From Hybos culiciformis (lineage: Eukaryota; Arthropoda; Insecta; Diptera; Hybotidae), in the NCBI GenBank assembly GCA_964007475.1, contig OZ023273.1:141147308-141211307 (forward strand): a stretch of 64,000 nt of DNA. Reading direction: 5' to 3'. The notes below the pieces were generated by a model. It saw nothing but the letters and a program-made list of their open reading frames with translations, did not search any database and was not told where the DNA came from. The first letter of the stretch is position 1; each line of letters opens with the position of its first letter. The position numbers and the translations under genes are program-made. This document shows, piece by piece, positions 1-11,740 of the stretch.

Positions 1-866
1 ATTTTTTGTTTGGGTGCGGTTTAAGAGCATGAACTGTTAACTCCGCTTGAATTTATATTTGAACTTTGGAATGTATAGTGAAAATTTTCATATCGACAAC
101 TTGAAACAAAGTATAGGAATTTTATAGAATGTCAATCGAAGTTAAAACACAAACATTTTTTTTCCTAATTAAAATAATCAGTTCTCTCTATTTCTTGTTT
201 ATTTCTAAACCATTAATAAATATAATATTAATCGAATAAAAAAAAAATATTTATTCAATTCGAATTCTGACCGAAAAACTCAGAAATAAACAAAATTTGT
301 GTGCGTGGTATTATTGTGAAGCGAAGTTATTTCCAATAACAAAATGCTTCTCTAACAATTTTAAAAAATTGATTAATTTTAATATCGATAGAGCTTTCAA
401 TATAATTTACATAACACCTTTTCGTTACTTTGGTAATAGGCAATATTCAGGCGGTTCAAAATATTTTATGTTTTACTTCAAAATATTTTTTGCAAAATGA
501 AAAATTGATAATTTTCCAAAAGTCATAAAGCTTTAATTTCACTGGGATATGGTTTCATTATATGCTATCGAAATTTTTTTTTGTTTATTCAATTTTTCAT
601 TTTACTTGTTATAAGAAATAATAACTTTTGTACAGTTTCCAATGATTCCATCAATATTTTAGTTTTGGCTCTCATTTGATTATTAAAAGAATTTAGTCAA
701 CCCTAATATAGATGTAGAAATAGTATTTTCTTTTTTATTTTTCCCATCCTTTGTTTTTCTGATGCTTTAAATAACTTATCATTAAAAAAAATAAACAACT
801 TACTTTTGCTATTAAAACCAAAATTTTTATTAACATCATTTTTAAATATCAAAAAAAAAACTCCAG
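1..866. other. Msp300: Msp300 intronic sequence, no gene seen
   Basis: AT-rich, with many A and T runs and stops in all frames. It probably lies inside an upstream Msp300 intron, because the exon at 867 needs a preceding exon ending in phase 2. I find no exon with a family match here. Confidence 0.6.
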
Positions 867-905
867 GTCATGTGTTTCAACTGCTTACTATTTCACTTGT
901 CCACA
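867..905 (+). other. Msp300: Msp300 39-nt microexon
   Basis: Short stretch between CAG (864-866) and a strong donor, CACA followed by GTAAGTAT. Its phase (one leading base, 12 codons, two trailing bases) joins exactly to the exon at 1340. The joined peptide runs [14 protein letters not shown] and then VGRLTCPLC, so four cysteines from the two exons are spaced C-x8-C-x8-C-x2-C. The acceptor is preceded by poly-A rather than pyrimidines, which is a weakness, so this exon is a phase-supported inference. Confidence 0.6.
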
Positions 906-3900
906 GTAAGTATTTCATTTTAACTTTTCTATTTTAGTTTTTATTTTTATTATTATTTTTTTTTTATATATGTATTAATTTTTGAAACTCTCTGAAAATA
1001 TTAAGCACTTGTTTCGGGATAATCACTTGGTGTCGGTATTTAAAGTTGATACAGTCAATAACTTTTATTTTATACTTATTTCATCCAAATTTCTTAAATA
1101 AAAAGAAAATGTATACTTACTACTTTATACATGAAATAATGTTAAAAATTGGTATTAGTTATTCCAACTAAATCGATAAAATAAATGTTATTGATATCAA
1201 CAATGGTTATTAAAGGTGAACAATTTTGCAACTAATTTTTTTCATAATAATATTTTTAGAGAATTTTCATTAAATTTATATTTGAATTGAATTTGAATTT
1301 CTTTTTATCTCGTATAAAAAAAAATTTAAACATTTTCAGTGAGGTGGGACGCTTAACATGTCCACTTTGCACTCAACGTAATTGGGCTCAAATCGATAAT
1401 GATTTATGGCGACTAGAACAATGGCTTCAATTTGCAGAAGGCCAACAAAAATCACAAGGATCAGCACCATCTAATATTGAATTGCTCGAAGATATTGCAC
1501 AAGATCATAGAGAATTCTTGTTGGATCTTGAAAGTCATAAATCTATTATTCAATCATTAAATATAGTTGGTGATCATTTGACAACTCATACCTTGGATAC
1601 GGAAAAAGCTCAACAGTTAAGAGATAGATTAGAACGAAATAATGATCGTTGGAACAAAGTATGTATAAATGCTACCAAATGGCAAGGATTGTTGCAAACA
1701 GCCTTAATGGGTAACAAAGAATTCCATCAAATAATTGATGAATTATGTAATTGGCTTCAAGAAACCGAGCATAATATTAAATCATCAGAGCCTGTTGACT
1801 TATCAGAAGATCGACCAGTATTAGAAGCTAAATTTAGAAAATTCAAAGATCTAAGAGCAGAGTTGGAAAGATGTGAGCCCAGAGTTGTTAGCCTACAGGA
1901 TGCAGCAAATCAATTGCTAAGAAGTGTTGATGAAAAAGAAGATTCAGCACATACCTACACAAGGTAAGTGTAAAACATCAGGAACAGAAAGGGCGGATCG
2001 GCGGTAAGGGATGGTTAAGGTCTTGTTTTAAAATATTCTATGTAGTATGCACATTTGATAAATAAATAAAATTACGTTAAAAAGCTTGTAATTTGATAAT
2101 TCGGTCACGAAATTTTTTCCTTCTAAATTTCTAAACGTTCTTATTTTTAAATGTTTGATATAACTCTTAATGCATTTACAACATTCGTCGTCGAGTCGGT
2201 CGAAGGTAAAAAAACATTCTAAATATCAAAATATAAAGACTCAAAGTTTTTATTTAAAATTTAAATATTTTCAATGGTATACAAACAAATGTAAAAATAA
2301 GCTAATTGCTTTTTTCGGAAGCCTCAGATATCTTTGAGGTTGGTGCAAAAAAAATCGAAAAATTACTCCGTAAGTAGTCGACCAAATGTCGTGAAAAATA
2401 GCCTTAAACTTCGGAAATCTACGGAAAATAATTTTTGCAATGATATATTGGTTTCGTCCCAATTGATTCATTGGTTTATATATAGATTATTAAAGACTAA
2501 TCTGAATTTGACCCTCTATAGAAATCGAATTCCCGCCCAAAATATATTGTAGATAGCTTAATTAAATTAAGTATTCTCATCATATTTTATGATTTTATTA
2601 GCGTGATTTTTTAAGTTGATTAATACATTTAAGAAAAAACTATTTTATGTGTTTTTGACAATTATAAGTTCTAAATTAATTAAATAATTTTTGAACATGA
2701 ACAAACAAAAATGCAGCTCTGTTTGTGATCATAGAAATATTACAAAAAAATTTAGTAAATTATGTTATAGTTTCATAAAAATTTGACCTATTTTATTTCA
2801 GTTATTAAACTCATTATCATTGTTATAATTATTAAACATTATATTTTTTTATTATGTCATTAGTTAATTTTTATAATAATTATTTTCATTAGTTGATAAA
2901 AATTTTCTAATTATATTTAAAAAGATTAAAATTCAACCAAATTGCATAATTAAAATTTGTTCAGTTAAGGGTAAATAGTAGTTGATCGTACAAGACAAAA
3001 CCACTTTTTCTTCTTTTCATATTTTTAAGAATATTAAATTGTTGAATAATCATAAAATTGTAATATGTAATTTTATTAAAACTGGTTGAATTTTTTTCAG
3101 AAATCATATCGTTAAAAAGGTATTTAAGTTTTTTTTTTGTGTTCGATTCGCCCGTTTTAACAATTTTTTTTGCTTTCAAAATAACAGATTCAAATTCAAA
3201 ATAAAATTAATTTGTTAAGAACTCTTTCTAGGTTAACTGATTTAAGATTAAGATTGCAATCATTGCGTCGACTATCAGGAATTTATATTGTAAAATTAGG
3301 TGCTGTTCTGGGATATGATGCCGATAGCATGGGTGTATCACTTCACGCATTATCTAGTGAGGTGAGTTAAAGCGCAAGAAAAAAATATTAAATTAATTCT
3401 TTTTTTTTTTTCTAAATAATATTTATAAAAAAAGAGAGTCAAAATAAATAAAGCTTTAAGCTTCATGTTTGAGTTTTGAGTAAAAAGTAGAGTAAGAAAT
3501 AAATGATTGAATGAAATTTTTAATAAATATATACAAAATTAAAATTAAAAACTTAATGTGCACTTTTAAACAAATTGGAAATAATTATATTTTTTTTTCC
3601 TTTTTTTTTTTTCGTAATTAAAATTAATAATTTTTATATGAAATTATTTAAAAAAAAAAAATTTTAAAATCTCCTTTTTTATTTATTTATTAATTTTTTT
3701 TTTTTTAACATTTCATTTTTAATTATTTATTTACATAATTTATTATTCTTTTTATTTTATTTTCATGTATAATTATTATTATAATTTTTTCAAAAAAAAA
3801 AAAAAAAAAATGTTGTAATAATAACGATCTACCAGCTTCTGGAAGGATCAAGGATCCAGCAAACTTCCTCTTCTTCTGTTTCGGCAACATCACATTCCAT

Positions 3901-5837
3901 TGACAATGCAAAGTAAATATTTTGTTAGAGTAAAATTAGAAATTATTTTATTTTTTTAAGTTAAAAAATGATTATTTAAAAATTTTTGACTTTGTTATTT
4001 CAATTGAAATACATATATGCGACTAATGTGCGTTGCAATATACATTTTATGGTTCATTGGATTTTAAATACTTATAATAATACAATCCATAAAAAAAGGA
4101 ACAAATTGAAGATGGACGAAAAAGTTTATAATTAGTTCACAGATTAAACTTCTTAAGTTGAAAAACAAAATTAAAAACAATAATTTTTAAACCACCAAAA
4201 TACTTAAAATTTTCGCCAATGTACACAAAATTTTGTTAAAAATGTTAATGTAAACAATTTTCTATAAATCATAATATATAAATGCGGATTGTCCTTTTTT
4301 TTTAAATAGAGTAGAAGAGGAGAATCGTGATTTTCTTCTTTTTTTTCAAATTTAATGAATATGTTAAATTTGAATTTATACCAAAATTAACAGAAAAACC
4401 TTCAAAAAATTTTGATTGATCGAACTGGTGGCTTTTATTGTTGGCTTCGAAAAAAGATTCTCGAAGACAAAAATACATAAAGTCCTTGAATAAAATTACA
4501 ATAATTTTTAAATAATCTTTTATTATAAATAAGCTTATTTTGTTACAGTTCTAAGTTATTTTAGGCCTTTTAGTACATTTTAAGTTTTAATCACTTTAGC
4601 ACGAAAATTTAATTACAATTAGAAAATAATAATATTAAGCAGTAGGAAAAAAAAAATAATTGCATTCTATAATATTAGCAATATAATAATTATATTACAA
4701 TCTGAATCGAGAAATATATAGATATATTAAATCATAAAATTAGTACAAATTTTAACTAGCTAACATTCAAAAATAAAATAGAAATTGGTCGAAATTCGTC
4801 GACAGAAGTTTCGATGATTTGGTCAAAACCTTAACAAGGTATTAATATATTATTTTTGTTAGTAATTATATTACATTATATATTATATTACATTATATTG
4901 ATTATAGCGCTTTGGCAAGTTTTCAATATAGAACGAAAAATAGAATGCAATTATTTTCTTTATTATTTCATTTCCCTTATTTGCATAATAATTTTGCATG
5001 GTTATTATTGTATAAAGCGTAAAGTATCTTTAGCTGATTTATATAAAAAAAAAAGTTATTGGCAAAATTTTTTTTATCAATAAAATTCGATTATTATAAT
5101 TTATATAATTGTAAATAACTGAATTTGTATTCCATTTATATCAATTTAGTGCCGACGACACCAATCCCGAAGAGGAAATCAATACTACAGTACTTGCACG
5201 AGGCTATCGATTTTTAGGCCGAGTAGTACGTGCATCGCTTCCTATACAGGTAAATATTTTCAATTCTACTATAATTTTAAAAACTTATTTAGTTCCTAGC
5301 CAATTAATGACGAGACAACTCGTCTATCTAGTTCTTAAGTGCCGTATACGCATTTTTCGTATTTTTTGCAAATTGAGTTTGAAGTTGTAAGACTCAAACA
5401 ATTGGTTCCAATTTAGCATATACGTCAAATAGGGGAAAAATATCTCGAGAACGGAAGGAGCTATTGAAATTTCGAGAAGAGCGTTCGAAAGATCGCCTTC
5501 GAGTTAGTATGAAGCAATCCCTAACTCCAAAAGTGCCAAAATGCGTATACGGCACTTAAGAACTAGATAGACGAACTGTTGACATTTTCAGACTTCTAAC
5601 AATTTAAATTATCTTTACTTACAACATACTTACTAGAATAAAATATTTATTATTATATTATCGATTAATAATTAATTAAAAAAAAATATATATATTTTTC
5701 AGGCACTCATGCTGCTGTTATTGGGTGTTGCCACTCTTGTCCCCCACGGTGATGATTATGCTTGCATGTTTTCAAACACATTTGCTAGAAGTTTAGAACC
5801 AATGTTAAGTTATCCAAATGGACCACCACCAATTTAA
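867..5837 (+). CDS. Msp300: Msp300/nesprin, 3' part with KASH domain (5' incomplete)
   Basis: Giant outer-nuclear-membrane protein that links the nucleus to actin and microtubules through SUN proteins (LINC complex). Only the last exons are here: 867-905, 1340-1963, 3232-3361, 3836-3912, 5150-5249 and 5703-5837 (stop TAA 5835-5837). All joins are GT-AG and keep frame, giving about 367 residues. Exon 1340-1963 encodes spectrin-type helical repeats with the motifs [26 protein letters not shown] and [15 protein letters not shown]. Exon 3232-3361 continues with [20 protein letters not shown]. The last two exons form the KASH domain: a membrane helix ([18 protein letters not shown]), then a luminal tail with [18 protein letters not shown] at the very end. 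The cysteine in DYACMF sits 23 residues before the last residue, where KASH proteins disulphide-bond to SUN. The PPP-x terminus is what SUN trimers clamp. I see no alternative identity. The five exons from 1340 on are very secure; the 39-nt first exon is less so. Confidence 0.95.
1964..3231 (+). other. Msp300: Msp300 intron, no feature seen
   Basis: Runs from donor GTAAGTG (1964) to acceptor TTTCTAG (ending 3231). AT-rich filler with no coherent coding or repeat structure that I can recognise. Confidence 0.8.
3913..5149 (+). other. Msp300: Msp300 intron, no feature seen
   Basis: Runs from donor GTAAAT (3913) to acceptor ATTTAG (ending 5149). AT-rich, including a short hydrophobic open frame at 4856-5083 that looks like chance translation of A/T sequence. 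No repeat recognised. Confidence 0.75.
5321..5573. mobile_element. 253-bp MITE with 36-bp perfect TIRs, inside an Msp300 intron
   Basis: The 36 bases at 5321-5356 (starting CGTCTATCTAGTTCTTAAGT) recur as an exact reverse complement at 5538-5573. Both ends are flanked by AACT (5317-5320 and 5574-5577), which reads as a 4-bp target-site duplication. The interior is non-coding and more GC-rich than the intron around it. Perfect arms argue for a recent insertion. No transposase is present, so it depended on an element elsewhere; I cannot assign a superfamily. It lies between the last two Msp300 exons and leaves their splice sites intact. Confidence 0.88.
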
Positions 5838-8774
5838 ATGAACCTTAATAAGAAATTTAAAAATAAAAGTAATTCATGTTCGATAAAAACAAAATTATAT
5901 TCGAAACAAAAAAAAAATTATTAATCGTAAATATTTTTTTGTATATCACCACTATTTTCGAAATAATAGAACCTCATTAACCTATTACTTTTTTAATTAT
6001 GAAATTATTCTTTAAAAAATAGAAAATAAGAAATTATTTAGATTTAAGTTTCGAGTTTTTTATGTTTTCGAGTTTTCGAAAGTAGTGTTAACCTACGAAA
6101 AACAAAGTTAATCCTCAAGCGATTAACAAACTGTAATTTTGGACAAACCTTAAAAGAAAACATAAAAGAAAAATTATATGCTGTGAATTTTTATGTCGAT
6201 TTGTTTAGATAAAAAAAAACATAATTTTTTTTTATCAAATTAAAAAAAAAAAATTATAAAAAGTTTAAAAAGTGTATGCCTTCAATGTTACTATAAAATG
6301 GAAAATTTAAATAAATATTTTAAATTTTAGATTTTAAAAAAGAATAAACATATGAAATATATACCTAAATATTAAGTTATATTTAAAAATAAAATTAATT
6401 AAAAACGAATTTAGATATAAAAAATATATAATTGACAAATATTTGAAAAAAATCTAACGAAATATTTTATTTTTAACGAAAAACTTTTTATTTAATTTTT
6501 TTAACAGTTTGCTTGCGACTTAAAACGATAAAGTTATAAAAAAGTAACATCATCATAAAAATAGTTTTCTTTAAAAACAACTACAACTGGAAAATTTAAA
6601 AAGTGAAAGGAATAATATTTTATATATAATAGATAAATAAATCAAATCAAACAAATGTCACATTTAAAAATAGTATCTGCACGCATTGAATAAACATTTC
6701 CTGCTTAGAATTTTAAGTTTTAAAAAGTAAGCATACTAAGTACGCACAAAATATGTATTTATTTTTCATTTCGTTTTTCAACATATTTTTACTATTTATT
6801 ATTACAAATTCCTAATTTTTCAAGATTTCGAAAGTCTTTCTAACAAAATTGTTATCTTTTAAAATTAAAAAAATAATAAATTTGGCATTTTATTTGTTTT
6901 TTGAAATATTTCTCCCAATTTTTGAAAAATTTAAAATTGTCAAATTTGTTATTTTTTTTATTTTTTGTTTTTTAATAAATATTATCCATTAAGAGAATTA
7001 TTGAATTAGATATTCTAATTATAATATTTTATTTGAATAATATTCTTTCTATCGAAATAAAGCAAACAAAAAGATAGAGAGACAAATTAACCAACGTACT
7101 ACTAATATAAATATCTTTATTTCCATAGAGTCTTAACTTTTAAAAAATATATTTGTTTACAAATTAAATATTATCAATTTGTTATTATTCTATTCTTAAA
7201 AAAGAAAATTTATTAAACTATTTTAATTAAAAAGTATCCTATTTTGGTGCTAATCTTTGTTATTTTGTCAATAAATGATATTCTGTTATTAAATAATATT
7301 TTTTTTTTTTTTTAAATCCATCCATCACATAAAACATAGTAAATATTGAAAATAAAAAAATACATAAATATTATAATATATATATTGCCAGACTTTAGGT
7401 TTATTTCCTTGTTTTTTTACTGCAATATTATTAAAAAAAAAAGAAAGAAACATAAAAATAGTTAGATTTTTATAAAATATTTAAAAGAAAATTTTATAAA
7501 ATAAAAAAGAAAAACTGTTAAAGAAAACTAATAATGAAAAAAAAAAAAATGTGTATTAAAATTTTAATTTCTCTGTACAAAATTATTTTTTTGTTAAATT
7601 GTTTACTGAAATTTTTTAAAACTTATTTTTCTTTTTATATTAAATAAATGATTAGTTTTATGTGAAATTTTTACATATTTGTATCAATTTTATTTAGAAA
7701 TTTAAATTTTATGTTTATGCAAAATATCTTTTTTATATTATTATTATTATTATTTTTATTATCATTAGAAATTATATAAATTTAATAAACAAAATATTAA
7801 TAATATTCAATTTTGGGTTTTATTTATTTAGGTATTTTAACATGGATTTACACTTTTTCGGTACAATAAGTTGTGAGAAAAATTAACAACACTTATTAAC
7901 AATTATTAGACAATTTATAATTTATTTTAATTGATTTTAATGCATTTTTTTGTTTGATGTAGTAAGTATCAAATTTTAATTTTTATATATGATGCTTGTA
8001 ATGGTATAATATACGATATTTGATGATATATGACCTGATTTTCAACAACACCATATGAAAACAATTTTAACATAACATTCAGTTAGCTTACTTTGATTCC
8101 AAGCTATTATCGGTCTGTATTAGTTGAATTAAAGTCTCTCTCAATTAATCCTTAAATGTTCACATGTATGTATTTAATGAGAATCGAACTTAATAGTTTC
8201 GTAAATCTATAAATTAATAATTAACACTGATCATTGGGGACAATTTTTTTTTGAATTGGGCTACTTAATTCAATTTTATGACTTCTGCCGCCTTTTTCTG
8301 GCGAATAATTATACTAAAGTAGTGAAATAATCGTCTTCTACTGTTCTAATTTTAATTTTAAATATACACCCACAATCATTATTACAGTAGTTTGTGAATT
8401 TTTTGTACTAGCCAATTATTTGTTTGAGGGGGAACATGGGTTTTTTGATTGAATAGTAATTATATATAGTTAGAATCTAGAATTCAGGAAATGTTATATT
8501 AACCTTGAAATATTTCATTGAACTTTGGGTTATTTATTATTCCATTCATTTATTTTTTACTAAATTGTAAGCATTGTATTTATGTTTTTTTTAAATCTCC
8601 AAGTTTGACAAATATTTTCGTATCACAATTATGTGTTTAATTGTTATTGCTTAATTAAGTTCCCCTAATTTCAGAATTTATTAGATGTAAAAATCAAATT
8701 ATTCTGTTTTTTGCATTCAGTTAGTGTTTAGTTGCAGTCGATTCAAGTTGGTGGTTCCTCTCTGCAAACAAAAA
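5838..8774. other. Intergenic: Msp300 3' UTR and upstream region of the next gene
   Basis: Very AT-rich with many homopolymer runs. The first part must be Msp300 3' UTR. Close to the downstream gene, TCAGTTAG occurs at 8717 (and again near 8079). TCAGT is an arthropod initiator motif, so 8717 is a plausible start site about 57 bases before the ATG. No other gene seen. Confidence 0.6.
5862..5867 (+). promoter_or_regulatory. Possible poly(A) signal for Msp300
   Basis: AATAAA 25 bases after the stop codon. It is the first of several in an A-rich 3' region, so the one actually used is uncertain. Confidence 0.35.
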
Positions 8775-10427
8775 ATGTTTTTAATAAACATTTTTTTTCT
8801 TGGTCCTCTAGTTTTAATTTTAGCTATTATTCCTAATACATTTGCTTCGAATGACACTGACGAAGTTGACTCATTTAATTGTCAAATTATCAGAGTTAAA
8901 GATATTGGGAAAAATTTCACTCAAGCTTTGGCAGGAGTTAATGGTAATTTGATTTCGTAAAGTTTAAAATTATTATTATATTTTTAAACCAAAATTAAAT
9001 TAAGGAAATAACTTGCTGTTCGAATAATGACTTAAAAAATCTTTTTTTTGCAGAAATTGTCACACCATCGACTAATGATTTATTTTTTCGTTATTATCCG
9101 ATAATTGAACCATCAAAGCCACATTTTGGATGCTTTAGTTTTAAAGTTCGTGCTGCCAGTAATGCAATTATAAGTTTAAGCAATAATGCACTATTTACCG
9201 AAAACACTTTCAGCATTGTTTTGGGAGCTTATAAAAATACCAAAACAGTTATCAGGAAAAAATTAAATGGCCATTTACTAGAAAGGGACACTAAATCCAT
9301 TTTAAGCTCTGATGAATTTCGAAAATTTTGGATAAAATGGGAACCAGATGGTACTATAGAAGTAGGTGAAGGAGGAACTGATGAAAAAGATATGTCAATA
9401 CTAATGTCATACCAAGAAAAACATTTATATCCAGTTAATTTTATTGGTATATTAACATGCTGTGGAATAAATGGCAGATGGTTGTTTGAAGGTGAAGTTG
9501 AAAAAATTTATTTTGGAAAAGTGAATTTTTATTTTGACCATTTTAGAACCTTCGTGCCCAGAATTCAATACGTTAAATCGAAAATTTGAAACCAAATGTT
9601 TTAGCAATCCCCAAGTTCCAGAAGCTATAGAGGATTTTTCTAGTGTTTCAGCAGAAAATTTAATTGATAACAATTCCACCACTCTTTATTTAACTGATTT
9701 ATCCGTTTTTACAACTTCAAATAATTTGGATTATAAATATTTTCCTGTCACAGATAATTGTTTCAAATTCAAAGTGAAAGCTTCACATGACGTTAATCTA
9801 ATATTAGAAAATAAAAATCATTCTATCGAAATTATTATTGGAAGTTGGTATAATTTGAAATCAGGCATTCTTCGTAAAACTCGCCGCAAAGTTGAAATTT
9901 TAGCACAGAATGACACAAGCTTGATTCTAAATACGAGTGATTATACTGAATTTTGGATAGAATGGATTATGGATCAGTTATTGGTGGGAAAATTCGGTCA
10001 GAATAGTGAAGCGTGGAATTTCATGTTTGTTGAAAATTTGAGAAATTTGCATTTTGACAAAATTGGAATAAGAACAGTACATGGAGTTAATGGACAATGG
10101 ATAATTGAAAGTAAGTTCAAATATTCATTTTAAATCTATTCGAAGCTAAGTGTTTCTTTAAAGAACATTACACCATTAAAACTCCCATTCTAATGATGAA
10201 AAAGTATTAAAAAAAAAAACCCCTAAAAAAATATATAATATGGAAATTGCTGAAACTAAAATTTCGAAAATAAAATAAAACTTTTTCAATATGTCACACA
10301 TATATTTTTATTAATAATTTTTAACTACTCAAAATTTATTTATTTTCTAGATTGTAAATGCCCAATAGTGTTGCCTTTTGAAAAAGATGAAAATTTATCT
10401 AAAAATAATTCTTTTTTATCGTTTTAG
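8775..10427 (+). CDS. Secreted protein with two Methyltransf_FA domains (415 aa)
   Basis: Four exons: 8775-8943, 9054-9491, 9547-10110, 10351-10427. All joins are GT-AG and all junctions are phase 1. The ATG at 8775 is preferred over an in-frame one at 8724 because it opens directly into a signal peptide (MFLINIFFLGPLVLILAIIP). Residues about 57-202 form one Methyltransf_FA domain with FWIKWEPDGTIEVGEGG, PVNFIGILT and GRWLFEG. Residues about 240-390 form a second, more diverged copy with FWIEWIMDQLLVG and GIRTVHGVNGQWI. Each copy is followed by a cysteine motif (EPSCP, CKCP). The family is named after crustacean farnesoic acid O-methyltransferase, but it lacks an S-adenosylmethionine fold and its function is unknown, so no enzymatic role is claimed. 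Paralogous to the gene at 35077-38958. Confidence 0.9.
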
Positions 10428-10550
10428 CAATTCTTTATTTTGTAGTTAGCTTTTCGATAATATTTTATTTTTTATATAAATTTATCGATTTATATAGAAT
10501 TCATTGGTGTTCATTAGTTTAAAATGAATTATAATAAAGAATTGCTAAAA
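10422..10550. repeat. Inverted repeat spanning the stop codon of the first Methyltransf_FA gene
   Basis: TTTTAGCAATTCTTTATT (10422-10439) returns as its exact reverse complement at 10533-10550, with weaker pairing extending outward. The TAG stop (10425-10427) lies inside the left arm. This could be an RNA hairpin in the 3' UTR or a small foldback element. Confidence 0.7.
10533..10538 (+). promoter_or_regulatory. Possible poly(A) signal of the first Methyltransf_FA gene
   Basis: AATAAA about 105 bases after the stop, at the edge of the right arm of the inverted repeat. Confidence 0.4.
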
Positions 10551-11643
10551 ATTATCAAAAAATTCATAAAATAATTAATTATATTCAACATAAAAATAAA
10601 CATATAAAATATGTATGCATTTATTTGTTAATTTAAGTTTATATAAATATATTTATATATATGAAGAAGAAAATAGTTAGCCCATTGTATTATAATGAGG
10701 CTTTGTCGTATGAAGTGTGAAAAATGAAACTAATTAATTACAACATTACTAATGTGATATTAATCTTTGATTTTTTTTATCATTAAAAAGATTAATAAAT
10801 AAAAATAAAATATAACCAGTTTCCAAAAAGTGGTGAATTATTAAATTAAATGTTAACAAAATTCAAATTGAATATATGTATAACATTTCTAAAGGTTTCA
10901 AAAGTTTGCATTTTGATTTAAGTTCTGTACGATATGTTAAATAAATATATTGAATGATTATTCTATGTTGCGTATGTCTAATTATAAAATTCATTAATTT
11001 ATCATAGTAATTCCAATTCTTTTTTATTATTGCTTGCCTGAAAATTTTAATATTCAAATAAACAAATCAAAATGACTTTAATTACATTCCTTATATTATT
11101 AAATTAATTTTATTCTTATGCATTTATTGCTTTTCTCCATTTTCATTTCATTCTTATTTATTATCTTAGATATTTAAATATACATCAAGACGTATAATTA
11201 ACATAAAACATAAATTATATAAAATTATATAAAAAAATTAGAAAAAAAAATTATTAATTTATCAAGAAGCATTATTCAAATAAAATAAATAATTATTTAT
11301 TATGTTTAAAATTTAAATTATCTAAAATAATTATAAGTTTAGCACTTACTTTTAACATTGAATATGTCAAAATAAAAATATCTAGAAAATTTAAACAAGT
11401 TTGTTTTATAAGAATTTATTTAATTATTTTTTATGTGCTATCGTTTATTTTATTTTATAATAAGACACAGAGTGAGAAATAAAATATAGGTTATTATTAA
11501 GAGTACATCCTTCAGAGTGGATAACTGATAGTGACTAAATAAAGATTTGATCTAACATACATTAAAACTTAAAACCACAAATGAATAAAAAATAATTTTT
11601 TTGATACACCTGTTATGTATATAATATGTACATAGTACATAAT

Positions 11644-11649
11644 TTTATT
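11644..11649 (-). promoter_or_regulatory. Possible poly(A) signal of the dynein gene
   Basis: AATAAA on the minus strand, about 92 bases beyond the dynein stop codon. Confidence 0.45.
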
Positions 11650-11740
11650 ATAATTTAAAAAGAGAAATATAAACTTCATGGTTAAATAGAAAAAATAATA
11701 GAACCCAATTATTTTTTTGAAAGCTGAAACGATATATAAA

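Larger units (their letters stand above)
10428..11740. other. Intergenic between convergent 3' ends
   Basis: Holds the 3' ends of the first Methyltransf_FA gene (plus strand) and the dynein gene (minus strand). AT-rich, with no further gene or recognisable element. Confidence 0.7.

Noticed and set aside
4856..5083. Hydrophobic 75-codon frame in an Msp300 intron
   Set aside because: Ile/Leu/Tyr-rich composition follows from AT-rich DNA; no start context, domain or splice partner.
8724..8774. Upstream in-frame ATG of the first Methyltransf_FA gene
   Set aside because: Adds a basic, non-hydrophobic leader before an obvious signal peptide and is close to the likely initiator, so the ATG at 8775 is preferred.
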